Source: Nitrospinota bacterium (GTDB lineage: Bacteria > Nitrospinota_A > UBA7883). From it: a stretch of 6,809 nucleotides of DNA. This document shows, in pieces, positions 1-5,340 of this stretch. The position numbers were made by a program, and so were the translations under genes. The notes beneath the pieces were generated by a model. It worked only from the letters and a program-made list of their open reading frames with translations. It had not been told where the DNA came from and searched no databases. The stretch's first letter is position 1; each line of letters starts with the position of its first letter. The stretch covers positions 1 to 6,809 of the forward strand of contig JAOUNV010000108.1 of assembly GCA_029880775.1 (NCBI GenBank), in the 5' to 3' direction.

Positions 1-1
1 T

Positions 2-634
2 CTGGCTGGTGTCATCATCATCCCTTTCGCGCTGGAGATTATATTGAGCCTTGCCGCAAGGCCGATCTTCGTGCCCAGGACGTTGATATGGACCAACGTC
101 CCCTTCTATGTGGCGGTGGGGGCGGGGCTGACAATACACATGCGGTGGACCATAAAGGCGCCGCTGATATTGCTTTTGGCCGTGGGACTGGGCCAAGGAG
201 TGTGGACCCGATTCCACTACCAGAAGGAGCCATGGCGGGAAATGGCGCAAATGGTGGGGGAAAGAGCCGGGCCCAATGATGTGGTGGTGACCATACCCAA
301 CTCCGTGGCGATCCCCTTTTCCTATTACTCCTCCCGGTTGTTCCCGGAGCTGAAAATAATTCCCCTGCCCGCTCCCTTCCCTGCGCCGGGGATGGACCGG
401 CCATACCCTTCCGGCAACATGGCGGAGCCGGGCTTCACCAGGGCGGACGCCGCGGCCTTTGATGAAATGGATTGCGATTTATCCTCCATTTGGGTGGTCA
501 CCAGGTTTCGGTGGTTATACGACCCACAGCTGATCGCCTTTGAGCGCTTGAGCGAAAAATGCGATCTGATCGAGTCTGGGGGATACCCGGCGCTGCATAT
601 CGCCCGGTTCGGAAAGAAAAAATCTGGCCCATGA
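2..634 (+). CDS. Membrane glycosyltransferase, GT39/ArnT-PMT-like, C-terminal part (5' truncated)
   Basis: The frame is open to the left edge, so the start and catalytic N-terminal half lie outside the window; the TTG at 44 is only an internal codon. About 210 residues are visible. They begin with hydrophobic stretches (the first ~17 residues, then around NVPFYVAVGAGLTI and IKAPLILLLAVGLGQGVW) separated by short charged links. One link is the RPIFVPRTLIW segment, which I recognise from bacterial GT39-type integral membrane glycosyltransferases. After the last membrane span comes a soluble tail of about 130 residues, starting near WREMAQMVGERAGPNDVVV, as in the extracytoplasmic C-terminal domains of these enzymes. 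Family members transfer sugars from polyprenyl-phosphate donors to lipids, proteins or glycans on the outer face of the inner membrane. The acceptor cannot be told here. The gene ends 153 bp before the next gene and probably belongs to a separate transcription unit. Confidence 0.72.
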   Translation: MAGVIIIPFALEIILSLAARPIFVPRTLIWTNVPFYVAVGAGLTIHMRWTIKAPLILLLAVGLGQGVWTRFHYQKEPWREMAQMVGERAGPNDVVVTIPNSVAIPFSYYSSRLFPELKIIPLPAPFPAPGMDRPYPSGNMAEPGFTRADAAAFDEMDCDLSSIWVVTRFRWLYDPQLIAFERLSEKCDLIESGGYPALHIARFGKKKSGP

Positions 635-651
635 TGGCGCTCATTATGGCC
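626..651 (+). terminator. Hairpin spanning the glycosyltransferase stop codon (possible transcript end)
   Basis: Left arm 626-636 pairs with right arm 642-651 around a 5-nt loop (637-641). This gives ten base pairs with one bulged C at 630 and one G-U pair. The left arm contains the TGA stop of the upstream gene. No U-tract follows, so this is not a canonical intrinsic terminator. It could be a 3'-end stabilising stem or part of a factor-dependent end, or it may be chance. Confidence 0.25.
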
Positions 652-787
652 GATCATGGTGACACGGCCTTTGCACAACTTTACATTGCGGACATCCCAG
701 GGAAACACTCGGATCCTATTCTTTAATCACAGGGAGGCGGACAACGCCGCTGGATATGAAAATATACTTGTATAAGGAGATGGGAAA

Positions 788-1291
788 ATGAGCGAAAAAT
801 GCGGTAGGAAAATATTCGGTTTCCACGGGCTGGTGATCATGGTTGTGGCGGTGGGCGCGCTGGCGGTGGCGGTGAGCGCCGCCACTGGCAAACCTGGGTT
901 CGGAGGCCATATGGGCCACTGGGGTCATCATGGCGCCATGACGCAGGAGGACATGCAGGATTTCTCCGAGTTCTTCGTCAAGCGCTTCTCCCGACATATC
1001 GACGCCACTGACACGCAAAAGGCGGCGATACAAAAGGAGCTCGACTCCGTGATCCCGCAGATGATGGACCTGCATAAGCGAAAAGACGCGGTCCATAAAA
1101 AAATGATCGCGGCCCTTTCTGGGGAAACCGTGGATCGAGCCGGGCTGGAGCAGGCGCGCAAAGAGGCGGCCGCCCTGGCCGAGGAGGCCTCTAATATTGT
1201 TTTGCGAACCACTATAAACGCAACCGAAATCTTGACACCGGCGCAACGCAAGGAGCTGGTGGCGCACCTTAAAAAGTCGCATGGAGGCTGA
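788..1291 (+). CDS. Spy/CpxP-like periplasmic protein with LTxxQ motif
   Basis: This is a 167-residue protein. A hydrophobic segment at about residues 12-32 acts as a signal peptide or anchor, so the rest is predicted to be periplasmic. A His-rich stretch follows (HMGHWGHH, 41-48), then a highly charged, helical region to the C-terminus. Residues 149-153 read LTPAQ, the LTxxQ motif of the Spy/CpxP/CnrX-type superfamily. A degenerate first copy (ATDTQ, 73-77) sits about 75 residues earlier, matching the two-motif layout of the family. Known members are ATP-independent periplasmic chaperones (Spy) or inhibitors of the CpxA kinase (CpxP). The CpxR/CpxA-like pair about 730 bp downstream on the same strand supports an envelope-stress role. 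AAGGAG at 774-779, 8 nt before the ATG, supports this start. The His-rich part could bind metal; that is inference. Confidence 0.75.
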   Translation: MSEKCGRKIFGFHGLVIMVVAVGALAVAVSAATGKPGFGGHMGHWGHHGAMTQEDMQDFSEFFVKRFSRHIDATDTQKAAIQKELDSVIPQMMDLHKRKDAVHKKMIAALSGETVDRAGLEQARKEAAALAEEASNIVLRTTINATEILTPAQRKELVAHLKKSHGG

Positions 1292-1311
1292 CTGTAACGA
1301 TAGATGGATGT

Positions 1312-1339
1312 GCGCGGCCTGGGTTCTCCTCGGTCGCGC
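1312..1339 (+). terminator. GC-rich hairpin between the Spy-like and YceI-like genes
   Basis: GCGCGGCC at 1312-1319 pairs with GGTCGCGC at 1332-1339: eight pairs including one G-U, with a 12-nt loop. It lies 21 bp after the Spy-like stop codon. The sequence after it (ATTCTTCGCTTT) is only mildly T-rich, so it may be a weak terminator or attenuator that lets some transcription continue into the next gene. Confidence 0.35.
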
Positions 1340-1387
1340 CATTCTTCGCTTTGGATGATAGAATTAACCTGATTATGGAGCGATTAG

Positions 1388-1954
1388 ATGAAATTTCGAC
1401 TATTTTTGGCAGTAGGGCTATCCCTTATTATCGGCGCGCACGGGGCTCAGGCGGCGGGCTCCATTTTCGACGATTTGCCAAAAGAGAAAACTTGTGTGGG
1501 ATACAAAACCACCAAAAAAATGTTTTTCGTCGCCACTGTGGGCGTGGTGGGTACAAATTGCTCCCTGACCATGGAGAAAACGGCGCCGGGGAAGATCCAG
1601 GTCACCATCCCCGTGGAGAAGTTTGACTCTGGAGTCACCAGCAGGGATGAGCATGTGGCCCAGATTCTGGGTGGGGAGGATTTGGAACCGATATTGTTCG
1701 AGACCCCCGTCCCTGGCGAGGCAAATTTTTCCGCCGATTCCTTTGTTGCCCAGGGCGCCCTTACCATCCTGGGAAGACGATACCCAATGGAAGTTGCCTT
1801 CATGAAGGAGAGTGACGAGACATTCACCTTCGAGATCACCACCAAGCTTAGCCTGCTGGAAGTTGTCGTGCCCAAAGTGGGGTTTGGCCTGATCGCAGCT
1901 CCATTGGATGACATCGTTCTGTATGGCAGAGTGTTTTCATCACAGGTAAAATGA
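1388..1954 (+). CDS. YceI-like exported protein
   Basis: This is a 188-residue protein with a classic Sec signal peptide: K2/R4, a hydrophobic core at about 5-19, and a likely cleavage at AQA|A (22/23). The mature part resembles the YceI family, an all-beta lipocalin-like barrel that in characterised members binds polyprenoid or other amphiphilic lipids. The fit lies in FFVATVGVVGT near 46-56, the alternating strand VTIPVEKFDSG (72-82), the conserved-type SRDEH (85-89), and the late strands around FVAQGALTILGRRYPMEVAF (119-138). It is about the usual length for the family. Two mature-region cysteines, C36 and C58, could form a disulfide in the periplasm; I do not recall this as a family rule. 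GGAG at 1377-1380, 7 nt before the ATG, supports the start. It lies between the Spy-like gene and the two-component pair, which suggests co-regulation with envelope stress. The ligand is unknown. Confidence 0.75.
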   Translation: MKFRLFLAVGLSLIIGAHGAQAAGSIFDDLPKEKTCVGYKTTKKMFFVATVGVVGTNCSLTMEKTAPGKIQVTIPVEKFDSGVTSRDEHVAQILGGEDLEPILFETPVPGEANFSADSFVAQGALTILGRRYPMEVAFMKESDETFTFEITTKLSLLEVVVPKVGFGLIAAPLDDIVLYGRVFSSQVK

Positions 1955-2020
1955 GAATTCCTGGCCAGATTCGGGCTCCTGATATGCTGGCCCTTACAGA
2001 TATTTGATTCGAAGGCCCAT

Positions 2021-2731
2021 ATGCGCAGACTGCTTTTGGTGGAAGACGACAACAAGCTGGCCGTCATGCTGGCCGAATACCTGGGCGGGCGGGACTTTTC
2101 CGTCTCCCACGCGGCCACCCTGGCCGAAGCCGAGCGGTTGCTGGAGCGCCAGCAGTTCGATATCGTAGCGCTGGACCTGACCCTGCCCGATGGAGACGGC
2201 GTGGAGTTTTGCCGCAGGCTCCGCGTTTCCTCCTCCATCCCAGTGGTGATGCTCACCGCCAGAGGTGACGACATGGACAAAGTGGTGGGGCTGGAGATCG
2301 GCGCGGATGATTACCTGTCAAAGCCCTTCGACCCACGTGAACTGGTGGCCCGGCTGCGGGCCGTGCTGCGCCGGACGGCCTCCGCGCCAACCACTGATGG
2401 CGTGGGGGAAATGAGGTTTGCCGATGTGGTGTTGGACCTGGACGCCATGGAAGCGTATAAGGATGGAACCAGGAGAGACATCACACCGCGCCAGTTCGCT
2501 ATCCTGCAGGCGCTGGTGGAGCGGCCTGGCCGGGTGCTCAGCCGGGAGGCGCTGATGGACATGGTGAAAGGCCAGGAGCTGGAAGCCTTCGACCGAAGCA
2601 TTGACGTGCATATATCCCGCATCCGCGCCGCCATCGAGGATGACCCGAAAAATCCGGCCCTGATAAAAACGGTCCGAGGGGAAGGATACATTTTCACCGG
2701 CGCCCCAAAGCGCGAAAGGAAATCAAGATGA
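2021..2731 (+). CDS. OmpR/PhoB-family response regulator, CpxR-like
   Basis: This 236-residue DNA-binding response regulator contains both expected domains. The receiver domain (about 1-118) has the acidic pocket E8/D9/D10, phospho-acceptor D52 in the VALDLTLPDGDG segment, switch residue T79 and invariant K101 followed by P102. The winged-helix effector domain (about 130-228) has the typical ITPRQFAILQALVERPGRVLSREAL portion. The recognition helix is near RSIDVHISRIRAAIE (192-206), and the domain ends in the wing motif IKTVRGEGYIF (215-225). All key residues are present, so it should be functional. GAAGG at 2011-2015 lies 5 nt before the ATG. Its stop codon overlaps the start of the downstream kinase gene (ATGA at 2728-2731), indicating translational coupling. 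CpxR is the closest guess because of the CpxA-like partner and the nearby Spy/CpxP-like gene, but RstA-like or another OmpR-type regulator cannot be excluded. Targets may include the two upstream exported-protein genes (inference). Confidence 0.9.
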   Translation: MRRLLLVEDDNKLAVMLAEYLGGRDFSVSHAATLAEAERLLERQQFDIVALDLTLPDGDGVEFCRRLRVSSSIPVVMLTARGDDMDKVVGLEIGADDYLSKPFDPRELVARLRAVLRRTASAPTTDGVGEMRFADVVLDLDAMEAYKDGTRRDITPRQFAILQALVERPGRVLSREALMDMVKGQELEAFDRSIDVHISRIRAAIEDDPKNPALIKTVRGEGYIFTGAPKRERKSR

Positions 2732-4011
2732 GAGGTCGGCTTCACTTCCGTATATGGGTGATGTTCATGCTGATCGTGGCCGTGGCGCTGCCGGCCACTT
2801 ACGGCATCTCTCACCTGGCCGACCCCAGGCCCTCCACCGGCGAGTACGCCATGGCGCTGGCCGGTGTGCTGGTCGCCGACATGGCCGGGATGGATGACAG
2901 AGGGCGCGCGGACCGGGTCACAAAAATCGGCGCTGCGCTCTCCGCGGAACTGGGCGTTTATGACAGCCAGGGCATACAGATCACCTCCACCGCCGCCGCC
3001 GCCGCCTTGCCGGAAAGCAGAAGACCCGAGGGGTCGTTCTTCCATTCGCCCACAGGCATGGGCATGGCCTTTCAGACGGATGACGGCTACTGGATCACGA
3101 TCTCCCATTCCACGCGAGGATCGCATTTCAAAAGGATGGTTGTGTCATTAGGCGCTTTTGCTGGAATACTGTTCATAGGCGCCTTTTTCCTTTCCCACAG
3201 GCTCACCCGCAGGCTGGAGCGGCTGCAAGCCTCCGTGGCCGCATGGAACCCGAAGATGGCCCCAGGGCAAATAGAAGTGGAGGGACGCGATGAAGTCGCC
3301 GCTCTGGCGAACAGCTTTAACGGCGCCGCCGAAAGGATCGCCCGGCTCCTGGGCCAGCAGCGTCATATGCTGGCCAGCGCCTCCCACGAATTGCGCACTC
3401 CCCTGGCCCGCATACGCCTGGCGGCGGAGATGATGGCGGAGAGCCAGGAACAGGAGAAAAGATCCAGGGGCCTGAAAGATATCCAAGATGACATCGAGGA
3501 ACTGGACGGCCTGGTGGAGGATATTTTGCTGGCCTCCCGCCTGGATGCGGACCCCATGGATAGAGGGCACTCCAAGAGTCTGGACCTATATGGAATGGCC
3601 ACAGACATTGCTGCCGCCTACGGTTCCTCTGTGGAGGGAGAGCCGGTCCATATCCTGGGTGACCCCAAGACCCTGCGAAGAATGTTGATCAACCTTTTGG
3701 ATAACGCGAAGAAACACGCGCCGGGCGAACCGGCTGCTGTGAAGGTGGGGCACGATGGCGCAATGGCTTTTATAACCATAAGTGATCGGGGACCAGGGCT
3801 TACTGTGGAAGAGAAGGAAAACGTGTTCAATCCTTTTTTCCGGGGGAGCGGAGCCACAGGCCGAGAGGGTCATGGGCTGGGCCTGTCTATAGTAAAGAAA
3901 ATAGCGGAGCGGTATAAGGGCCAAGCCATATGCCGGGACCGTAACGGGGGCGGGACGGTGTTTGAAATCAGGTTACCAGCGGCCAAGCGCGATAATCAAT
4001 CAACGCCCTAA
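2728..4011 (+). CDS. Sensor histidine kinase, CpxA-like
   Basis: This is a 427-residue inner-membrane kinase. TM1 lies at about residues 9-30. A periplasmic sensor of about 100 residues (31-135) follows, then TM2 at about 137-156. A HAMP domain (about 157-209) starts with the SHRLTRRLERL segment. The dimerisation/phosphotransfer helix contains SHELRTPLARIRL with phospho-acceptor H220. The ATPase domain has an N-box (LINLLDNAKKHAP, N322/N326), a G1 box DRGPG (353-357) and a G2 box GHGLGLSIV (381-389). These are all residues needed for autophosphorylation. The gene overlaps the response-regulator stop by ATGA, and AAAGGA at 2715-2720 supports this start, so the two proteins form a cognate pair. 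The sensor domain contains a run of five alanines (89-93) encoded by (GCC)5. The architecture fits CpxA, which is inhibited by CpxP; the Spy/CpxP-like protein encoded upstream is a candidate regulator (inference). The signal sensed cannot be read from the sequence. Confidence 0.9.
   Translation: MRGRLHFRIWVMFMLIVAVALPATYGISHLADPRPSTGEYAMALAGVLVADMAGMDDRGRADRVTKIGAALSAELGVYDSQGIQITSTAAAAALPESRRPEGSFFHSPTGMGMAFQTDDGYWITISHSTRGSHFKRMVVSLGAFAGILFIGAFFLSHRLTRRLERLQASVAAWNPKMAPGQIEVEGRDEVAALANSFNGAAERIARLLGQQRHMLASASHELRTPLARIRLAAEMMAESQEQEKRSRGLKDIQDDIEELDGLVEDILLASRLDADPMDRGHSKSLDLYGMATDIAAAYGSSVEGEPVHILGDPKTLRRMLINLLDNAKKHAPGEPAAVKVGHDGAMAFITISDRGPGLTVEEKENVFNPFFRGSGATGREGHGLGLSIVKKIAERYKGQAICRDRNGGGTVFEIRLPAAKRDNQSTP
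2992..3006 (+). repeat. (GCC)5 trinucleotide run inside the kinase gene
   Basis: Five perfect GCC codons encode A89-A93 in the periplasmic sensor domain of the kinase. The run is in frame, so unit gains or losses would change the length of an alanine linker without breaking the gene. Confidence 0.8.
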
Positions 4012-4045
4012 TCTCACGTTACAGTTTTGTCCATAATAAGACAGC

Positions 4046-4060
4046 GGGAGGCGCCTTCCC
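4046..4060 (+). terminator. Short hairpin after the kinase gene (weak terminator candidate)
   Basis: GGGAGG (4046-4051) pairs with CTTCCC (4055-4060), six pairs including one G-U, around a 3-nt CGC loop. It starts 35 bp after the kinase stop. No T-run follows, so the call is weak. A small TGTC-N8-GACA inverted repeat (4028-4031/4040-4043) lies just upstream and may be part of the same 3' structure or chance. Confidence 0.2.
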
Positions 4061-4083
4061 ACAACGCAACACCTACCTTCCCG

Positions 4084-4115
4084 TATAATATGCAAAATAT
4101 GTCCATTTGCATATT
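4084..4115. promoter_or_regulatory. Perfect 10-bp inverted repeat overlapping a TATAAT hexamer (operator candidate)
   Basis: AATATGCAAA (4087-4096) and TTTGCATATT (4106-4115) are perfect inverted repeats separated by 9 bp. Corresponding arm positions are 19 bp apart, close to two helical turns, as expected for a dimeric regulator binding one DNA face. A consensus -10 hexamer TATAAT (4084-4089) overlaps the left arm, so binding could block or position RNA polymerase for the tail-collar genes 150 bp downstream. I see no good -35 hexamer at 16-18 bp spacing (the region is CACAACGC-like), so the promoter would need an activator or a different sigma factor, or the hexamer is fortuitous. The repeat is markedly more AT-rich than its surroundings. 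I do not recognise the operator. Confidence 0.45.
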
Positions 4116-4150
4116 GCGCTTTACCACCTCGCATACTATCATTAAGCACG

Positions 4151-4174
4151 CGCCGAGAGGAAAACCGCTTGGCG
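4151..4174 (+). other. Hairpin upstream of the collar operon
   Basis: CGCCGAG (4151-4157) pairs with CTTGGCG (4168-4174), seven pairs including one G-U. An inner GG/CC pair continues the stem across an A/G mismatch to an AAAA loop. Downstream sequence is G-rich, not T-rich, so it is unlikely to be an intrinsic terminator. It may be a 5' leader structure of the collar transcript. A second compact palindrome, CGGCGC-TG-GCGCCG, lies at 4202-4215. Confidence 0.3.
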
Positions 4175-4253
4175 GGAAACAAGGGGGCGGGAATTTATCA
4201 TCGGCGCTGGCGCCGTATTGGTTCTGGGTTGTATCGCCTTCAATCTATATAAG

Positions 4254-4260
4254 AAGGAGG
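4254..4260 (+). promoter_or_regulatory. Near-perfect Shine-Dalgarno of the first collar gene
   Basis: AAGGAGG sits 4 nt before the ATG at 4265 and matches the anti-Shine-Dalgarno sequence of 16S rRNA almost fully. It is the strongest ribosome binding site in the window and fixes this start. The next two collar genes have similar sites (AGGAG at 4785-4789 and AAAGGAG at 5328-5334), each 6 nt before its ATG, suggesting high and comparable expression of all three. Confidence 0.75.
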
Positions 4261-4264
4261 TTAC

Positions 4265-4783
4265 ATGAGTGATCCATACATGAGCCAAATCCACATGACG
4301 GGGTTCAACTTCGCACCTCGCAATTACGCCAAGTGCGACGGGCAACTGCTTGCCATCAATCAGTACCAGGCGCTTTTCTCTCTGTTATATACGATGTATG
4401 GCGGAGATGGCCGAACAACCTTTGGCCTACCGGATCTGCGGGGCAGAACACCGACGTATTTTGGAGGTGCGGTTCGCCAGGGAATGTCCTATGGGTTTGA
4501 GAAGATCGTGCTGAACACCAATAACCTGCCCCACCACACGCATCAAGCCCAGGCCACAACTAACGACGGTCAGGGTTCCGGCAGAGCCCCGATATTCGGC
4601 AAGTTGCTGGCCAAGGGGACTACCGCCCGGATGCAATACAGGAACTCGCTGGATACGCCCGTGGCTCTTAATTCAGCTTCCCTGGAAGCCTCCGGAGGCG
4701 ATGGGTGGCACGACAACATGCAGCCTTCCACGGTCATCAACTTCATAATTGCGCTCCAGGGCGCATACCCCTCAAGAAACTAA
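4265..4783 (+). CDS. Phage tail-collar domain protein, MdpB-like, paralogue 1
   Basis: This 172-residue protein belongs to the tail-collar family (short tail-fibre-like; MdpB, the microcystin-dependent protein B group). The N-terminal collar domain (about 6-62) shows the family pattern: SQIHMTGFNFAPRNYAKCDGQLLAI, then the Y-GGDGRTTFGLPDLRGR block (45-61). A histidine cluster HHTH (90-93) falls in the variable middle. HxH sequences in phage tail fibres are known to bind metal ions along the trimer axis. The C-terminus has the shared signature HDN-x-x-P (149-154) and ends GAYPSRN. There is no signal peptide or membrane segment, so any export must use another route. It is first in a run of three paralogues and is followed 12 bp later by the second. 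The segment after LPDLRGR (TPTYFGGAV) departs from the GxG-rich form seen in paralogue 3. Role: subunit of a fibre-like assembly (inference). Confidence 0.85.
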   Translation: MSDPYMSQIHMTGFNFAPRNYAKCDGQLLAINQYQALFSLLYTMYGGDGRTTFGLPDLRGRTPTYFGGAVRQGMSYGFEKIVLNTNNLPHHTHQAQATTNDGQGSGRAPIFGKLLAKGTTARMQYRNSLDTPVALNSASLEASGGDGWHDNMQPSTVINFIIALQGAYPSRN

Positions 4784-4795
4784 CAGGAGAAGAAA

Positions 4796-5329
4796 ATGAG
4801 CGAACCATATATGGCGCAAGTACAATTATGGGGATGCAACTTTGCGCCCCGCGGCTGGGCATACTGCAACGGGCAGTTACTGAATATCGCCGAGTACACG
4901 GCCCTTTTCGCCGTCATCGGTACCACATACGGAGGGGATGGCAGGATCAAATTTGGCCTGCCGAACCTGACCGTCCCTGGCGGTGGCGTAAGAGCAGCCA
5001 TCGGCCAAGGAAAGAGCCCAGGGTCTACTTCTACTTACCGTTTGGGAGACGCCGGCGGAGTGGACTCCGTGACGCTGCAAACGGGGCATATGCCTTCCCA
5101 CACACACACCTTGAGGGGCAATAGCGCCTATGGCGGTATACAGACTCCCTCTGGTGAAAATCTCGGCGCGGCCGTCTCCGTTTACACAAATGAAGTGAGC
5201 GCCCAGGTCCCCATATCCCCTTCCGCAGTGGGTTTCGGGGGAGATGGCGCGCCACACGAAAACAGGCAACCGTTCCAGGCGATAGGTTTCTGTATCGCCC
5301 TGGAAGGTCTATTTCCGCCACGCAATTAA
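4796..5329 (+). CDS. Phage tail-collar domain protein, MdpB-like, paralogue 2
   Basis: This 177-residue protein is clearly related to paralogue 1: both begin MS[DE]PYM and share FAPR, the C-[DN]-GQLL core (24-29) and YGGDGR followed by FGLP (45-56). It differs where the others read LPDLRGR: here the sequence is LPNLTVPGGGVRAA (55-68), so the conserved DLRGR is lost and a Gly-rich turn takes its place. The histidine motif is HTH (102-104), with an extra H98. The C-terminal signature HENRQP (154-159) and the end GLFPPRN are kept. AGGAG at 4785-4789 supports the start, which lies 12 bp after the previous stop, so the genes are co-transcribed. It is probably a second subunit of the same fibre-like structure (inference). 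Cysteines at 14, 24 and 166 lie in a family that mostly keeps only the one in the CxGQLL core. Confidence 0.85.
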   Translation: MSEPYMAQVQLWGCNFAPRGWAYCNGQLLNIAEYTALFAVIGTTYGGDGRIKFGLPNLTVPGGGVRAAIGQGKSPGSTSTYRLGDAGGVDSVTLQTGHMPSHTHTLRGNSAYGGIQTPSGENLGAAVSVYTNEVSAQVPISPSAVGFGGDGAPHENRQPFQAIGFCIALEGLFPPRN

Positions 5330-5340
5330 AGGAGAATTAA

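Larger units (their letters stand above)
4146..4268 (+). pseudogene. Open frame without a usual start codon, encoding a membrane-like segment that ends at the first collar gene
   Basis: After a TAA at 4143-4145 the frame stays open for 40 codons and stops at the TGA of the ATGA overlap with the first collar gene (4265-4268). The second half reads as one hydrophobic helix, IIGAGAVLVLGCIAFNLYKK, preceded by a strongly basic stretch (ERKTAWRETRGR). This is the positive-inside pattern of a single-pass membrane peptide or signal sequence. There is no ATG, GTG or TTG before the hydrophobic part; the first is a TTG at 4218 inside it. It may be the decayed remnant of a small membrane-protein gene, a peptide started at a rare codon (ATC at 4197 or 4200), or chance. 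The VLGC tetrapeptide loosely resembles a lipobox. Confidence 0.22.

Noticed and set aside
648..669. GGCCG/CGGCC stem followed by TTT as a terminator after the glycosyltransferase gene
   Set aside because: Only 5 bp with a 12-nt loop and three Ts, and it competes with the longer hairpin at 626-651.
763..768. TATACT as a -10 box for the Spy-like gene, with CGGACA at 738-743 as -35
   Set aside because: The spacing is 19 bp and transcription would begin around 775, inside the ribosome binding site, so it cannot serve this gene's normal translation.
716..1342. 208-codon minus-strand open frame across the Spy-like gene
   Set aside because: Arg/His-rich, low-complexity translation typical of the antisense of a GC-rich gene. 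The plus-strand gene has a ribosome binding site, an exported N-terminus and a family motif.
1359..1364. TAGAAT as a -10 box for the YceI-like gene
   Set aside because: No -35-like hexamer at 16-18 bp upstream; that stretch is the right arm of the GC-rich hairpin.
1963..1992. GGCCAG/CTGGCC inverted repeat between the YceI-like gene and the response regulator
   Set aside because: Only 6 bp with an 18-nt loop and no T-run. The left half is itself part of a CTGGCCAG palindrome, so it is too weak to call a terminator.
1447..2280. 277-codon minus-strand open frame across the YceI-like and response-regulator genes
   Set aside because: Ser/Thr-rich shadow of two well-supported plus-strand genes, with no recognisable motif.
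2311..3126. 271-codon minus-strand open frame across the two-component pair
   Set aside because: It lies antisense to the conserved regulator and kinase and shows poly-Gly from the (GCC)5 run; no family resemblance.
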